Source: Latrodectus hesperus (taxonomy: Eukaryota; Arthropoda; Arachnida; Araneae; Theridiidae). Taken from it: 64,000 nucleotides of DNA. The stretch is taken from positions 50,722,458-50,786,457 of the forward strand of contig CM075853.1 in the NCBI GenBank assembly GCA_037975125.1, written 5' to 3'. Position 1 is the stretch's first letter. Each line of letters opens with the position of its first letter. This document shows, one piece after another, positions 1 to 14,400 of the stretch. Both the position numbers and the translations under genes were made by a program. Below the pieces are notes generated by a model, which ran no database searches, was not told the origin of the DNA, and saw nothing but the letters and a program-made list of their open reading frames with translations.

Positions 1-521
1 GGAGTTTCAATCAATTCATCTGTCGACCAATAATCTTTGATGTTATCTTTATCTATATGACCCATTAAAAGAATAAGTCCTAAGAATTTTTTTTTTTACT
101 CTGGTGCATCAATGTTACTCCATTTAGTCCCATGTTTTCTTTTATTACTTCCCGGATGTAATTCTAATATTTGGGAAGCATATATATTTGTTTCATCTGC
201 AATAAAGTTTAAAATTTCTTCTGAAAAAAATTAATAAAAAAATTCGTGTTCCTCAACTAAATCCTTTATTGTCTCAGAAATACCATAACCCCCCGTAAAT
301 TTAAAAATGATAGGCTTATCATCTGCTTTAGCCTTACGCCAATCAAAATCAAATGACACAGAGGAATTTGCATCATTATTGCCGTCAAAAAAACTAATAT
401 CCTTGCATTCAGATTCATCACAGCAATCAGAATCACTGTCTGCAAAATTTTCTTTTTCTTCTAATTCTTCCAATAAATTTTTAATTTCTTCATCAGTCAA
501 CCCTTTACGACGTGCAGCCAT
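1..521 (-). pseudogene. piggyBac-like transposase remnant (N-terminal part, runs off the window)
   Basis: Likely starts at the ATG at 521 (MAARRKGLTDEEIKNLLEEL), followed by an Asp/Ser-rich acidic stretch as in many PGBD proteins, then a DDE_Tnp_1_7-type beginning: SEEILNFIADETNIYA and, nearer the window edge, FLGLILLMGHIDKD and YWSTDEL. Two in-frame TAA codons interrupt it (229-231 and about 90-92), so it is not functional as read. The longer open frame up to 860 covers noncoding element DNA. The catalytic aspartates would lie beyond the left edge. Confidence 0.75.
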
Positions 522-774
522 CAAAAATATTTTTTCTAGCGACGAAAAAAGTAACTGATTACAATGAAAAAATTTGCTAAAGTGAGGATGAATATGCTTC
601 CCTTTTAAAAAGAGGAGCCAATGAAAACCGTTTTTCGCCAAAATTCCCCGCTCAGACAAGTCCCCAATTTTTACGACTTTCACACACAAAAGAGCAGCAA
701 TTAAATCACCCTCAACTGCGCGAAGAAATTTGAGCGGGAAAAAGTCAGGCGCTTGAAAGGGGGAAAAAATCCAT

Positions 775-838
775 GGTACAACTGTTGTACCACAGCCGTC
801 TTCTGAGACACTCACTTTCGTGGTACAAAAGTTGTACC
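775..838. repeat. Twin 17-bp palindromes beside the piggyBac remnant
   Basis: GGTACAACTGTTGTACC (775-791) is a perfect inverted repeat around a central T; GGTACAAAAGTTGTACC (822-838) matches it except in the centre. Both lie just upstream of the transposase frame, where piggyBac elements carry internal repeats. They could be transposase or repressor sites; this is inference. Confidence 0.6.
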
Positions 839-860
839 GCCGGAACGAAAAGGTATACAT

Positions 861-2420
861 ATTAAGATCTTTGTTAATAATAAATTAAAAAGATATACAT
901 TGAATGCTTTTGAAACTTCTACAATGTTTTTTACTACTTGGATGACGGCGAGTTCATCAAATAAACTCAGCAACATCAAAGTATATCCTAAGAATTGTCT
1001 CGATCATCGCAGTTCAGTCACTCAGAGAATTCTTAGTTATCTCTAATAACTTTGAGTATACTGTATTTGAACGTCGATAACTAAAATGAAAACATTGTCA
1101 TTAATATGTTAAATTTTTAATCGAAAGAATAAATAAAATATTGAAAATCTCTTATTCATATTATCAAATCTTTTATAAAGAGTATTAGTAATTTACACAT
1201 TATGTAAGATTGGATAATCTAATAATAGATTGTAAATATTGTGCTTAAGTCAAATTTTGAGAATTTAACTGAGAATAAATTGACGATTAAGCAAGAGTAG
1301 AAATATTATTGAAAATGGTTAAAATCGATTCGAGGAAGAGACTTTTAGACCTGCTCTGCAGGGGAAGTGCAAATATTTTATAAAGGTTTATATTTATATA
1401 AATTGTAATAACATTTAAAAAAATGTTTGTCCGTATATATAAAGTTTACCTAACAGAAACTATATAGATATCTTGAACCAAGCATTCCTGGGAATTTTGA
1501 AGAGCGAGAATTTACTCAGGAATTTAGGGAATAAATCAAGAATTTTGAGACTTTTGAGGGAAAAAACTCCGCCAATCATCTTTGCTTTCTTTCGTACTGA
1601 GAAAAACAAAAGTACTTGTCAAAATAATAAAAGTAATGAATTAATATTTAATGAAAAATATCAAGATTTATTTCTCAGGACTGTAAGAATAAATATTGAT
1701 ATTTCCATGTTTCTTTCATTATATTCATAAATTCATGCTGAGAAAGAAAGAAAAATTTTTTTCCTGAAGATTAATTATTATGGTTATTCTAAATTGGTCA
1801 TTAACACGAAAAATCCTTTGAATTTCTGGAAAACTTTCTTTTGCCGTAACTATAGTAGTGGAAATCATAAAATAAATGAAAATTTATTTATTCTAAGAAC
1901 GTCTGATAAAAAAAGATTAAGTTCAAAAGTTTCTTAAGCATCTGAAAAATTCTTTTGATTCTTCTGCGATCTTTCGAAATTTCCGGGAATTTTTTAAATT
2001 TCCAAGGGAATAAACCTGATTTATATCCAGAGATAAACCTGGTTTTTTCCTTCCCCAACACAAAGCATAAAGTACTAGTACGCTACATTTAATCGACTTT
2101 TCAATCACAAAAATTACTAATGGTAAGCTAGGATGAACAAATGATTCATATCCCAGCGTCATGTACCCATCCGACTTTTCTTTATATTTGTAATAGATGA
2201 ATATTTGATTAAATTCTAAATTTTCGTTTCTTCGGTTGTCGGAATGTTTTATTTATCCCAAAGCTTGCGTGATCGAAATCATACTTAAATAGTCTTTTCT
2301 GAGAAAAGTTTTAATTCCGCTCGAGTTTTTAAAAATAAAACCGAAACTCATTAAGTTTGATCTATGAATACCAAATGGTGGCAACGATCTTTTTTGTTGT
2401 AGTTTCGGCAAGTGTTTATT
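861..2420. other. Intergenic DNA, possible ThrRS promoter at the right end
   Basis: No open frame with recognisable similarity. A frame at 1473-1730 has no family features and low-complexity composition. CpG-containing sequence from about 2200 to 2420 is unlike the surroundings and would fit a promoter or 5' UTR for ThrRS; no clear TATA or initiator. Confidence 0.3.
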
Positions 2421-2477
2421 ATGCCCGGAAACGTGGATACGGATTTAAAAAAAATGAACTTGGGAGATCATGAAAAG
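2421..2477 (+). CDS. TARS1: ThrRS exon 1 (tentative start)
   Basis: ATG at 2421 opens a 19-codon hydrophilic stretch ([19 protein letters not shown]). The frame closes with GCA TGA just after 2477, so an intron must start here or before; the only fitting border is AG|GCATGA, a GC donor. Phase 0 fits exon 2. The ATG sits just downstream of a relatively CpG-containing stretch (2220-2420) that could be promoter and 5' UTR. Other first exons are possible. Confidence 0.4.
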
Positions 2478-5400
2478 GCATGAATAATTTTTAAAATTAT
2501 ATTTTGATTTCTTTTCAAAACATTTATAATGATAATTTCTTTCAGTCGCATTTTGCGATTAAGGAAGCAAGTGAAATGTATTTTGGGAGCACATCGATTT
2601 ATGGTTTGTAAGCTCTGAAACTGTAAATGAATGTGCATTGTTTTTATTTTAAATGTTTATACCTTTCATTTATGTGAATGCACAAGATGTACCCTTCACT
2701 TTTTTAATATCGAAATTAGTTCTTTTCTTGTTTGTGTTACTAATCTTACTATTAGTATTTAACTTCACCTGTTATTTATGATGCAAATAACCTTCATATT
2801 GCATTATGCTAGTAATATTGCTTTCTTAGTAAGGTTTAATAAATTTTCTAAAGGCTTTTGTTCATTTTAGGTATCCCAATCGAAACAACAGAAAATTTCT
2901 TCCGAGGTAAGATTCTTTTATAAAAATGATTTCATATTTGTGAGTATAAAAATGGTCACTTTATATTTGTATTATATTTCAAAGATGTGCTAATATATGA
3001 ATATTGAACTCGATTATCTGTATCCTATTATTATTTATTTTCACAGCGCCCCTGAATCACCGCACCATGAGAAAAAATAGTCGAATGAAGAGAAATCATA
3101 AATTTTTAACTGACGACTTTTTTTAAAGGATATATGATATCATAATATTTTTTCAACTGAATCATTGTAAAAGATAATGTTGAAAATTTTTTAATTCAAC
3201 TTGAAATGAGGAAGATATTTGATTTCTATAGGAAAAAGATGTATATACAGCAAATGTGACATGTAATTAAACTATTGGAATGAAAGTATGAGCAGGTACT
3301 ACATAAAAAATTAGAACAAGAAAGAACATTTCAGGTATACCTTATTAAGAAAGGCAATTTTTTGGAATTCATGCAGTAAAATTGGTTCTTTTCTGTTTAT
3401 AGGTATCTTTGCCAAAATCTTTTTCTCCAAATAACCAAGAAAAAGATAGATAATGTAATGCTAGTTTTTATTCATAAAAAATTCTTTCATTTGGAATAAA
3501 TCAATTGCAGGTTTCTGAAATTTCTAAATATTGTATCTCATACCAGGCAAATTAGAAAGGTAAGCAAACAAAACTGAATACTAACAATCCAGAAACAACA
3601 AAATCTCAGACATGCACACCTATTTGCAAAATAAGAAATCCATGTAGTCTTGCCTAAAGTTTATTATTTTGTTATACGTTGATACACACAATTTCATTCC
3701 AAGCATGGCTATTGTTTTATGGCTTCCCAAAGTGGAAAAGTATCGAAATATATGAAAAAAATAGCTTTATGAGTTTCATATTAAAAATAATCACTGATGT
3801 ATGAAAATTACAAACTATATACTAGTAGCTCTAATTTCTGGATAATTTTGTATCACTGATCAAGCATCATGAAATTAAGTAGAACTCCTTTAGAGCTGTA
3901 GGTATTGCATTTATGTCAACAGAATTTTGTACTTGAATGATATTAAAATTAATTACATTAAATTATATCAAAATAAATAAATATTAAAACAATTAAAAAG
4001 TTAAATACATTTTACTTTTCTAAAAATTTATATACATTTGTTATCTTATGCTACATGCTGTAAATTTATAAGCATGTATTTTATTTATAATGTGCATATG
4101 TACTTTTTATGTCTTTCTATATTAATTTATTTCAATCATATTTCACATAAGTAAAATTTATCTTGAACTCATTAGTAAAACTATTCCCTTCAGAATGGGA
4201 AGTCAAGCTTGTCCTAGTCACTGTTGAACAAGGGAAGATATATTTGCATTTATAATTTTTTATACTTATCTGTCAGATTGAATCCATAGGAGATTTCTGT
4301 ATTTAATCCATTGTGATACGATTGTGGCCATCTCTCTATTAAAATGTCCTGTCAGAAGGGAAAAATGAAATTGATGTTATCTAAAAAGAGATTTATAAGT
4401 CTTCATTACACAGTTACATTATCTACTTTGCAATCCCTAAGTAATTTTGAATAAATGCTAAAAATATAATTTAAAGATAAATATAAATCTAATGATTCAG
4501 TATAGTCATTCTATAATATTTCTTGAATATAATTCATTGACTATTCTGCATCATAATCTTAACATATAATTTGAATTAAATACAAATCAAATTAAAAATT
4601 TCCATATGATTCTTGAATTGCAATGGACACTATTTATCAACTGCTTCCTTTTTTAAAAAACTAATATTAGTATAAAATAAATATTAGTGTTTCAGTCTAC
4701 AATTTAATAATTTCATTGTTGTAACTGCTTTTTGCATTGTCAATTATATGATATATTTTTGCATAATGTAATATATCAGATTAGAGATAAAAATGTGTTA
4801 TAAATGTGAATATTATTTGTTAAGAATATGCTTTTATATTCTTTATAAACAATGTATTATATTTAATTATTTATGTGAATAAAAAGTGTTTTAAATTGAA
4901 TATTTATTTTGCAAGTAGTTATTTAACAATTATAACAATATTGTATATGTAACAAAACATAGAATAATTCTCATGGGTAATATTCATACAAAACTTAATG
5001 AAAGGAATCTTAAAAATATTTAACAAAAATTCTTGTCAAGGATTATATATTTGAGTCAAGAAATAAATGCCTGTAACTTTATATGCTAATAATAAATCAT
5101 GTTTACTATTGTATAAACATAAATTTCAATTATAGGTTAACAATTAGTCAATCCATCCAATTTATATAAATGAAATAGGAATAATTATTTTTTAAACCCC
5201 TGAGTACCTTAATAAAGTTTACTCGTATTACTCATTGCTCCTCATTCACTAGAAATATTTTTTGCATAATCCAGTTTGTCCTAAAATACAGTAGAAGCTT
5301 ATTCTTATGAACTTGGAAGTCCAGTTAAATATTCCTTAAAATTGAAAATTAATAAAATAGAAAAATAAATGTTAGATCTTAATTTTTTTTACTAAACTGA

Positions 5401-8400
5401 TGACTATAAATAAAATATTACAATTTCTTTTTATGTGTACCATATAAGTAACATGCTAAATAAAATCCATACTTAAAAACAATTCCTATTTCCATTTCAT
5501 TGAAAAATCAAACAAAGTTATCTTGTTCTTTCTGTTTTGAAATTATATTTCCAATTTTTTAATGTATGAAAGCATTTTATAATTTTCCCAAAAAAAAATG
5601 CCAATCTTGTCAATTGTTTGTCTGTTTTGCATATGATCTCTGCACTACATAATTTTCTTGTTTGATATATGAAAGTTATTTTTCATTCTCATTCATTATG
5701 TTCTTTGCCATTCAGTTTCAAAAATTAATGTTTCCCAAGTGCATATGAATACACATTCAAAAAGTCCTGATAGTAAATTTGGTCAGCTGTAGGTTCATGG
5801 ATGAGTAGCTTGTCTTCAGTCAAATCATCATGTAAAAGTTCTTGTCTTTCTTCAGTTACAGTAGTTTCTTTTATGTCTGAAATAGCTTGGATACCATTTT
5901 TTCCACAGCATCAGTCCTCACATAGAGTCACAACTACATTGAATCTAGAATTTCAATTTCATAAGGTAGCTCCAAGCCATGATCCTTTCAAAAGTACTTT
6001 ACAGTGTTTGCACTTGGAATTAATCATATTCTGATGTATGAACACTGAGCTGGCAGCTGAATGGTTAGCTCTCTTGCCTTCGATTCAACAGTTTGTGAGT
6101 ATGAATCCTACCTTGGGTATGGATGTTTGTTGTGGTTCAGAATCAACTTTAAAATGTAAATCCCAGTCTAATTAGCTGTTGTGTGCAAAAAAATGACTGT
6201 TAAGCAACAAACAAACCAATCTGAGGAATGGGCTATAAGCTAGAATTTAGATTAGGTGGGCGAAATTCCACATTAATTGCTTAAAATCAGGATTTTAACA
6301 TCAGTGCAGTTAGTTATCCAAAATTTGAAAGAACTATGATTCTCCAATAAAAACACTGATCTTAATTTTTCAACAATAAAAAATAAAAATGGGGAAAATA
6401 ATCAGATAAAAAAATAATTACTAGGAAAATTTTTATGAAAATGAGTTTGCAAGGAAAAAAAATTCAATATATTAGTTTGTTATTGGGAATTATAATTATC
6501 ATTGTGTCTATAGAACCATATTATCAATTAGCCATTTGTTCTTAAAATTAGGTTTGTAAATATGAGCATCTAACTGGTAATTTACAGAAATGTTAGTTCC
6601 TTTTTATTTGAACAAATGTCTAGTTATTTTGTTTTCTTTCTTATTAAAGTATATTCTAGAGCATTATGCTATCTTGCTTTTTATGTATTATTTTGGGAAA
6701 GTGGCAATTTGGTTCATTAGAGGGTCGTTTTCATTATTCTTCAATGAAATAAATTCAATTTCCCACCCAATCTATCGAATTTGCTAATTGCAGCTTGGGC
6801 ATGTAAAATACTCATGGTATCTATGTCCTTCAAATGATATGATGTTTCTGGGGGTGTTAAACCAAGTCTGCTACAATAGTTTCTGCCACAATAGGCACAT
6901 GCACTGGTTCCCCCACTATTTATAAACCCCATCTTCTGCCTCTTTTGCTGAAAGAAGAAAATTCCTAATAGCTAGACATTTGAAAAAAGTTGTTTTCCTA
7001 ACACTGTTTCTTGTTAAAATCTTTCTTCTTAACAGTCATACTTCATGCTATTTTATAATATTACAGTACAATTAGTGAGGCATCAAATTTATCAAGTACA
7101 AAAATCACTTAATTCCATTATATTATGACCATTGAAAATTTTATTGTATCAAACATACAACCTCTTACAGTAAAGTTCAGTGAATAATTCTGTAATATTA
7201 ACATAGATGAAAGGTTAGCAAAAGTTACCTGACTCCTTCAAAATAATCACCTCCTGTAATTATGCACTTCTGTGATCTCCTATACATATCCTTGAAACTG
7301 TCTCACGAAGGCTTCTTTTGTAATGGAGTTCAAAAGCCTTGTCACATTTTGTCAGATGTCGGGAATATCATCAAATCTCTTTCCCTTCAAGGTGAGTTTG
7401 AATTATGGAAATAGAAGAAGTCTGGAGAATTGCATCTGACAAGTATGATGCATATTCAATTTGCACCATCCCCTTTTTTGCCAAGAACTGTTGATGATAT
7501 TTGCAGTGTGAGGATGAGCATTGTTGTGTGAACAAAAAATCATGAACTTTGTTTTGCATACTTGTGTTGTACCCTGCGTAAACGTTTCATGAAACAGGTC
7601 AAAATTTCATTGTAACTTGCAGCATTCACTGTCATTCTCTCAGGTAGAAATTCCTTATGCATAATGACTTGACTATCAAAAAAAAATGATCTTTGTTTTT
7701 CTGCTCTGACCTTTTTTTGACAAGGTGTTGCTGGAAAATATCATTCCATGCTTTTTCATTTTGTTTCATGGCCCTACTTGAGGTACCAGGACTCATCCTC
7801 ATTGACAATACAGTTCAAGAAATTTTTGGTTGCACCTGGTGTGGTTCGACAAAATTTTGAGAAGCTTGTAAACGCGACTACTTCTGATTGTCAGTCAAAT
7901 GATCTGAAATAAGGCGGCAACAGGTTCCCTCATCCCTAAATTCTGGGAACTGATATACCACATGTTTTTTCAGTTAATCTGCAGTGCCTCAGCTATTATG
8001 CACACAATTAATTGACAATCTTTTGAGATTAATTTCCTTACTTTCTCAATGTTTTCTTCACTGACAGAGGTCAATGGTTTTCTGCTACATGGTTGTTGGA
8101 AACTTACCAGCCTTCTCAAAAACAGGTGAACCACTTGTATACACTTTTCTTTGACAGTACTTTCTCTTCATAAACACATACCAGCTTTGAGTTTCTTTAA
8201 ATGTCTTGTCAAGCTTTAAACAAAACTTTAAATTTATCTTTTGTTCATTCAATTTCCTGTTCTCAGTTAAAAACCAATGCACTAAACAGCTACTTTGTAA
8301 AAGAATCCTTTCACTGAACACAAATGATGCTCAACTGAACAATAGTGGCGGCAAATGGTTAACACCTGCTGCTATGTGTGTGCATTGTTTTGCTTTACCA

Positions 8401-11400
8401 GCTTTGTTACATCCGTCTGATTTCATTTACCAAACTTTATTGTCAGGGTTGTATTTGCAATCATTAAGGATTGTTTTTCTCATATTTCTTTTAAGAAAAA
8501 CTTACTATTTAACTAGTGACTAGTTGACTGAAGAAAAACCTAAATAGTGACTAAAGGAAAAAATGTTGCGAATTAATTTTCCAAATGTAGTGTTTTAATT
8601 ATACATAAAAGTGTTTTGATCTCAAATATGAACTACCTGTAATTTATGAAGCCAGGAAGACAAAAACTTGATTAGTCTTTATTTGGCTAATATAAAAATG
8701 TAACTGCAATTGTCTTCACCTCTATAATAAGTTTCTTTATATATATTGATTATTTTTTAAATTAAACCTAAAAGATTTTGTTATGTTAATTTTTTTTTAT
8801 TTGAAAAATGTTTTAGATTTATTTATTAAATTATGTTCACAGTTATTCTTAAATTATGTGTATGACTTGAGGAGAATTAGGATTTTTAAAGTATGCTGGT
8901 CTTTTTTATATTACATTAAATATATTTAATTAGTTAATTAATGTACTTTGGACAGCATGATAATTGGAGCTGTTAGATTCATTAAGGAAGGTAAAATTAG
9001 AAACTAGTGAAAATGGGAGGAGAGCAGTTTTAGTAGTATGAGATTTACTGATTTTCAAAGTATACTTGTATTCCATAGGATAAAATATTGTACCAAACCA
9101 TTTTTGGCATTAATTTACTCTTACCTAAAAGAAACTTCGGTAAGTTAAAGTAAATTCTGTGAATTTGTGTAGGGAAAGGGATTAATTTTTAAACCAAAAA
9201 TTATAGCCTTGTTTTTTAATACTTAACTTTATTTATAAACTTTTTTTTAATAGAAATACAGTAAAGGATAAATATTGCACATTTGTTTTACGCATATCTT
9301 TTATGAATTTATGTAAGAAGTTTTTGGAACCACTCCTCTTGTGATATCATTAAAATACAATTTGTGTCAAAAGTTTTCATTCAAGGGTTTCTGTATTTTA
9401 ACATAGGAAATTTATCAGTTAGTATACCATAGTCAACTCTGGATATTTCAAAGGAATTGTTCTTAGACAGGCAGTTGCTCAACAGCCAGTTAGCTTTTTT
9501 GCTTTGATTTTACTGTTTGTAAGTTTGAGTCCTGCAGCAAACATGAGTATAATGTTTCAGAATGCAACACTGTTAACATATAAATAAATGCAGTTCGATA
9601 TTCTTGTTAAATATCTGGTGAATTTTTGCTCATATTCAAGTTCATTTTAATTTCCTTTTATCTTTTTATTATGAAGTATTATATTATAGACTTGTGGTTG
9701 CAGGTTGGCTCTTTTTTGCTGCCATCAACTCTAACTCTTGTATGCTTATTTATTGCTATTTGGAAAATTTTAACTTTTAAATTTTTTGTCCTCATTTTTT
9801 AAATAATTATTTATTATTAAGAGAGCTAGTTATTTAGCTGCTTTGGAATATTTTATAATGAGAACTATTTCACTTAAAAAAAGTAAAAGACCATGTAAAA
9901 ATTGAAAATTCATTACATAAATTTTCGATGTAAAGTAAAAGAAAATTAATTTCTTTTAATTATTAAAATTTTTGATATCGTGAGTAATTATTACATTTCT
10001 TAAATGAATCATCTCATTTAATTGAAGTAAATTTTTTTCAGTTAAAACCATGGCCAGCATATATTCAAGAAAGAATAGAAATGTGGGATAAGCTTTATGC
10101 TAAATATCAGGAAGAATTAACTAAAAAGATCTCTGAACCTATTAAAATAACTTTACCTGATGGTAAAATTGTTGAAGGGGAATCATGGAGAACTACACCT
10201 TATCAAGTTGCTCAAGGCATAAGGTAAGTGATGAATAAATGTAATTAGTTAACATTTTTGTTACATAATCTGTATAAAGTTTTTTTTGTTTATTAACATT
10301 TTAAAAATTCCTATTTGTATTGTTTGAAGAAAGCACACATGTGAATGCTTCATTGCTAAATTGATTATCTCCATTTTTTAAATGTATTAAATTTTAATAT
10401 CAAAGCTATAAAAAATATCTAGAAACAAATTTTTTTATTTAAAAAAATCTTATAGGCAGTTTTTATCATTTTCCTGAACTTCTTTTCTTAATTAATTGAT
10501 TTAGCAACTGAATCATTTATATACATATGTGTATACAAGACTTTTTTTCTCTTTTTTTAAATGTTATATAAATATATGCTTTTGAAATGAGATTAATAAA
10601 ACATTTGTTTATTATTTTATTAAAATTTTATTTTATTTGTTTAAATTTCAAAAATTTTAATTTCACAAATTTTCTAAAATATTTATTTGAAATTTTTTAT
10701 ATTTTAGTCAAGGTTTGGCTGACAATGTGGTTATTGCAAAAGTTAATAATGAATTATGGGATCTGGATCGTCCTCTTGAAAATGATTGTAAATTAGAACT
10801 GAAAAAATTTGATTGTGAAGAAGGTATATTTAAAATTTCTGTGAATTCTCAAAATTATTAATCTAGTGCTATGTTGTCTTTCATGTCCTTCTAATTCTGA
10901 GACTTGGATAAAAGATGCATAGAATTTATTTTTCAATTATATTTCTTTAAAGTTTATTATTACAAAATTGAAAATCATAATTTGTAAAATGTTCCTTTAA
11001 AAGATACAAATTGCTTAATATACATTATTTCAAAATGGGTTGACACTGTTTAGCAGCTAATAATTTGTGATATGTTTTGATAGTTTAATCATGGCACCCC
11101 TTTTGAATAATGGGAAGTCAAGGATTTGCTAATTTTTACTGCTTGAACATATAAGGAACCAACCAGCTGAATGGTTAGCTCTCTTGCCTTTGGTTTGGCA
11201 GATCATGGGTTCAAATCTCACCTTGAAGTTGGGTGTTTGTAATGTTGTGTAATCCAATTTAAACTGAAGGTCCAAATTTAATTCACCTTCTTTTGCAAGA
11301 AATGACCATTAAGTGACTAACAAATCAACAAATAGAACTGAACAAATGAGTGATGTCAATTTTTTTCAGTATTTGTTATTTTTTATTGTTAAAAGCATTC

Positions 11401-14400
11401 TTACAAATTGGTAAGAAGATCTAAAACAGTTATTTTTAACCTATGTGGCACTATTTTAAGGATTTCAAAATTTGGCCACACACAAAGAAAAAAGTAAGTT
11501 TAAAATTTGTTTACTTACCAATAATACACCGTGTAATATAGTTTATAATTATAATTTTGAATAAAATAAAATAATATAATATGTACTGAAAAAACAACTA
11601 TAGGTTCATTACTTTACTCATCATAAAAAAGTATTATAATCTTTATACATTTTTAAAATTTGGGGGCATATTTGAATAGTTTGGTGGCACTCAAATATCC
11701 CACAACACAGTGGTTAAGAATCACTGGTCTAAAGTATTAACATTAATTTTTCATTAATAAATTATTATAATAACAATAAAATAATTTGAAAGGGATTTTT
11801 GATTTCTAATTAAAATAAAATCTTGTTAATAGTTAATGAAAAAGGTGCAACTTTTTATAAAAATTCTAGCAAAGTTCTGCTTCGTCACATTACTTGTTTA
11901 CAGCGAAAAAAAATGCTGTCATGATATGTTTTTCTATTTAAGAGAAAATACAATAGAAATAAAATAATAAATGAAAATATATTCAATTCTCCATTATGAA
12001 AACAAATACAGTACAATTATATTTAAAGAGAAGCAAGATAAACATTGTGTAATTATATATAAACAAAAGTATAAATTTTTTTCCATTTGTAGAACAAATT
12101 AAACAATATGAGCTTAATTTTTCGATGGAAAATTCTTAAGAAAAGTATGCTTTATTTGCATTAATTTTTAACATCTTTCCTAGTAACTAAATATACACTG
12201 GCAATATCTGTGAAGAATTTTATGAGAGCTTGATTTTGCATTGAATTCTCTATTATATATGCAACCAAATATGCATCAAATTCACCTTTTACATGATTCC
12301 TAAGGGCTTATAAGTTAATATATAATAGCATAAATTTTTGCTACAAAAATTATTATTTTCAAAGTTTTCAATTAATCGATGATACAGTATAAGTTAATGA
12401 ACTGACATTAATTAAAAAATAATATTTGTAAATAAAAACATATATGCATATTTAACATTAATTAAGTTTTTGTTGATGGAAATCTGGGTACTTCAAATTT
12501 TTATTAACTACACATACGAAACTCTTAGCAATTAAATATAAAAAATATAATGCTAAGAAATTTAATGATTATACAAAATATGGATCAGATCAGTTATAAA
12601 TGTAAATTCTGAGCAATGGTTCTTGTGCCTTCTAAAAAATAATGCAGTTTTGAGCAAAGGTATTGAATGATAGCACTGTTTCAATAATGTGAACATCTTT
12701 ACATCCTATATAATATATTGTTTCAGTTCAGCAGTTGATATCAACTACTGAACTTTAATACAACACTAATAGTATCAATAACATAATTTTTAAAATAATT
12801 TTTATTTAATAAAATAAAAACAATAATATTTTGATGCAAATATTTTCAACATATATACAGTTTTATATCAGCAACTCTGATAATTTAAAAAAACTGATAT
12901 ATGTTTTTCTTTTTAAACCTTAGTTTTGTATAAAATAAATTAAAATAACTTTGATGCCATTCAGAAAATATTTAAGAAAATATTGATTGTAATTATGAGA
13001 TTTTAAGAATGATATTTGAGTTAAGTTATGAGTAGTTATTATAAGAAATTTTACCATAATCTATTTGTCTTTATAGTAATTATTGAAAAGTTGGATATAA
13101 TCAAAATATAATATAAAAGCTTGTATTTAACTTTTTTAATATTTAATATGCTTGTAAATATTAATTTATTCCTAAGTTTCTTTACAAATTTGTTACTTTG
13201 ACTTATGAAAGTAAGTTTTTCATACTTATTTTTAAAATTGCTAAAAACAATAGTTTCTTTTTTATATTTTAGAATTTATAAGCGATGTTTTTTTTAGGAA
13301 TGATGAATGAAAATGCTTCTTAGGATTTAATTGATCATTAAAATGCATTTGATTTATTATTTTTTTGCAGCATGTTGAAAACTTTTTGTTTAATATTTTA
13401 CATACCTAAAGAAAATAATGCTTTTAAATTAATTAAATTATATTTTCACTGTTTATTGCATTTACATTTTTGTTCTGTTAGGACAACAAGTATTTTGGCA
13501 TTCCAGTGCTCATATGATGGGTGAAGCTATGGAACGAATCTATGGGGGTCATTTGTGTTATGGTCCACCCATAGAAAATGGATTCTATTATGATATGCAC
13601 ACAGATGATATTTCTGTTTCTAAAAATGAATATCCATTAATTGAGAGTGTAGTGAAATCTATTGCAAAAGAAAAACAACCGTTTCAAAGATTAGAAGTAT
13701 CAAAAGAAGATCTATTAGAAATGTTTAAGGTATGTTGAAGGCTTGAAATAATTGCAGTTTTTATTTATTAATTGCTCCCATAATTATATTGCTTTCTTTT
13801 CATTTTAGTATAATAAGTTTAAGGTAAGAATACTAAATGAGAAAGTGAAAACGCCAACTACAACTATTTATAGGTAGATATATTTGTATTTTTTGGTTCA
13901 AATGATTTTTTAAAGGTTGTAACTCATTTGAATTTTTATTTAACTATTATAAATTGTCAATAATCTTAAAGTAAAATTTTTTTTAAATTAGAAAGAAATA
14001 ACTTTTATACCTAAAGCAAAAAATCTTACTTTTGACCGGGACCTCTTAATGCTTTTAAAATTTTTGAAAAATAATTCTTTAAGACAGATTGTTTCAAAAA
14101 TAATTTATCATCTTCAATGCATTATTGAATATTTTTTATTTTTAAGCCAATTTCGTAAATGTATGAAAGAGTATCATTTTAGTTGCTTTTTAAAATTGGT
14201 GTAAAACTGTCATTAGCTGTTGTTACATCAAAGTATTTTTTTAAATTTTTAATTAAATTTTATAGGATTTTTTAAATTTATTATTTATTTTAATGTAGAT
14301 TTTTAGATTACATTTTTCAATTTGTAGCAAATTATTATTAACAAATTAAATTTAAAAGAATGTAATAGCAGTATAAATTTTAAAAAAATCATTTGATAGT

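Noticed and set aside
231..860. Long minus-strand frame as a 209-residue protein
   Set aside because: Only the part from the ATG at 521 looks like transposase; the first 112 codons cover palindromic, noncoding element DNA.
1473..1730. 85-codon plus-strand frame
   Set aside because: Low-complexity composition, no family features, no splice context linking it to ThrRS.
2546..2607. Extra coding exon after the TTCTTTCAG acceptor
   Set aside because: Its frame ends at TAA, and its possible donor (TTT|GTAAGC) leaves the wrong phase for the 2871 exon; it might be an alternative 5' UTR exon.
8206..8523. 105-codon plus-strand frame
   Set aside because: It is the opposite strand of the decayed mariner N-terminal region and its 5' flank.
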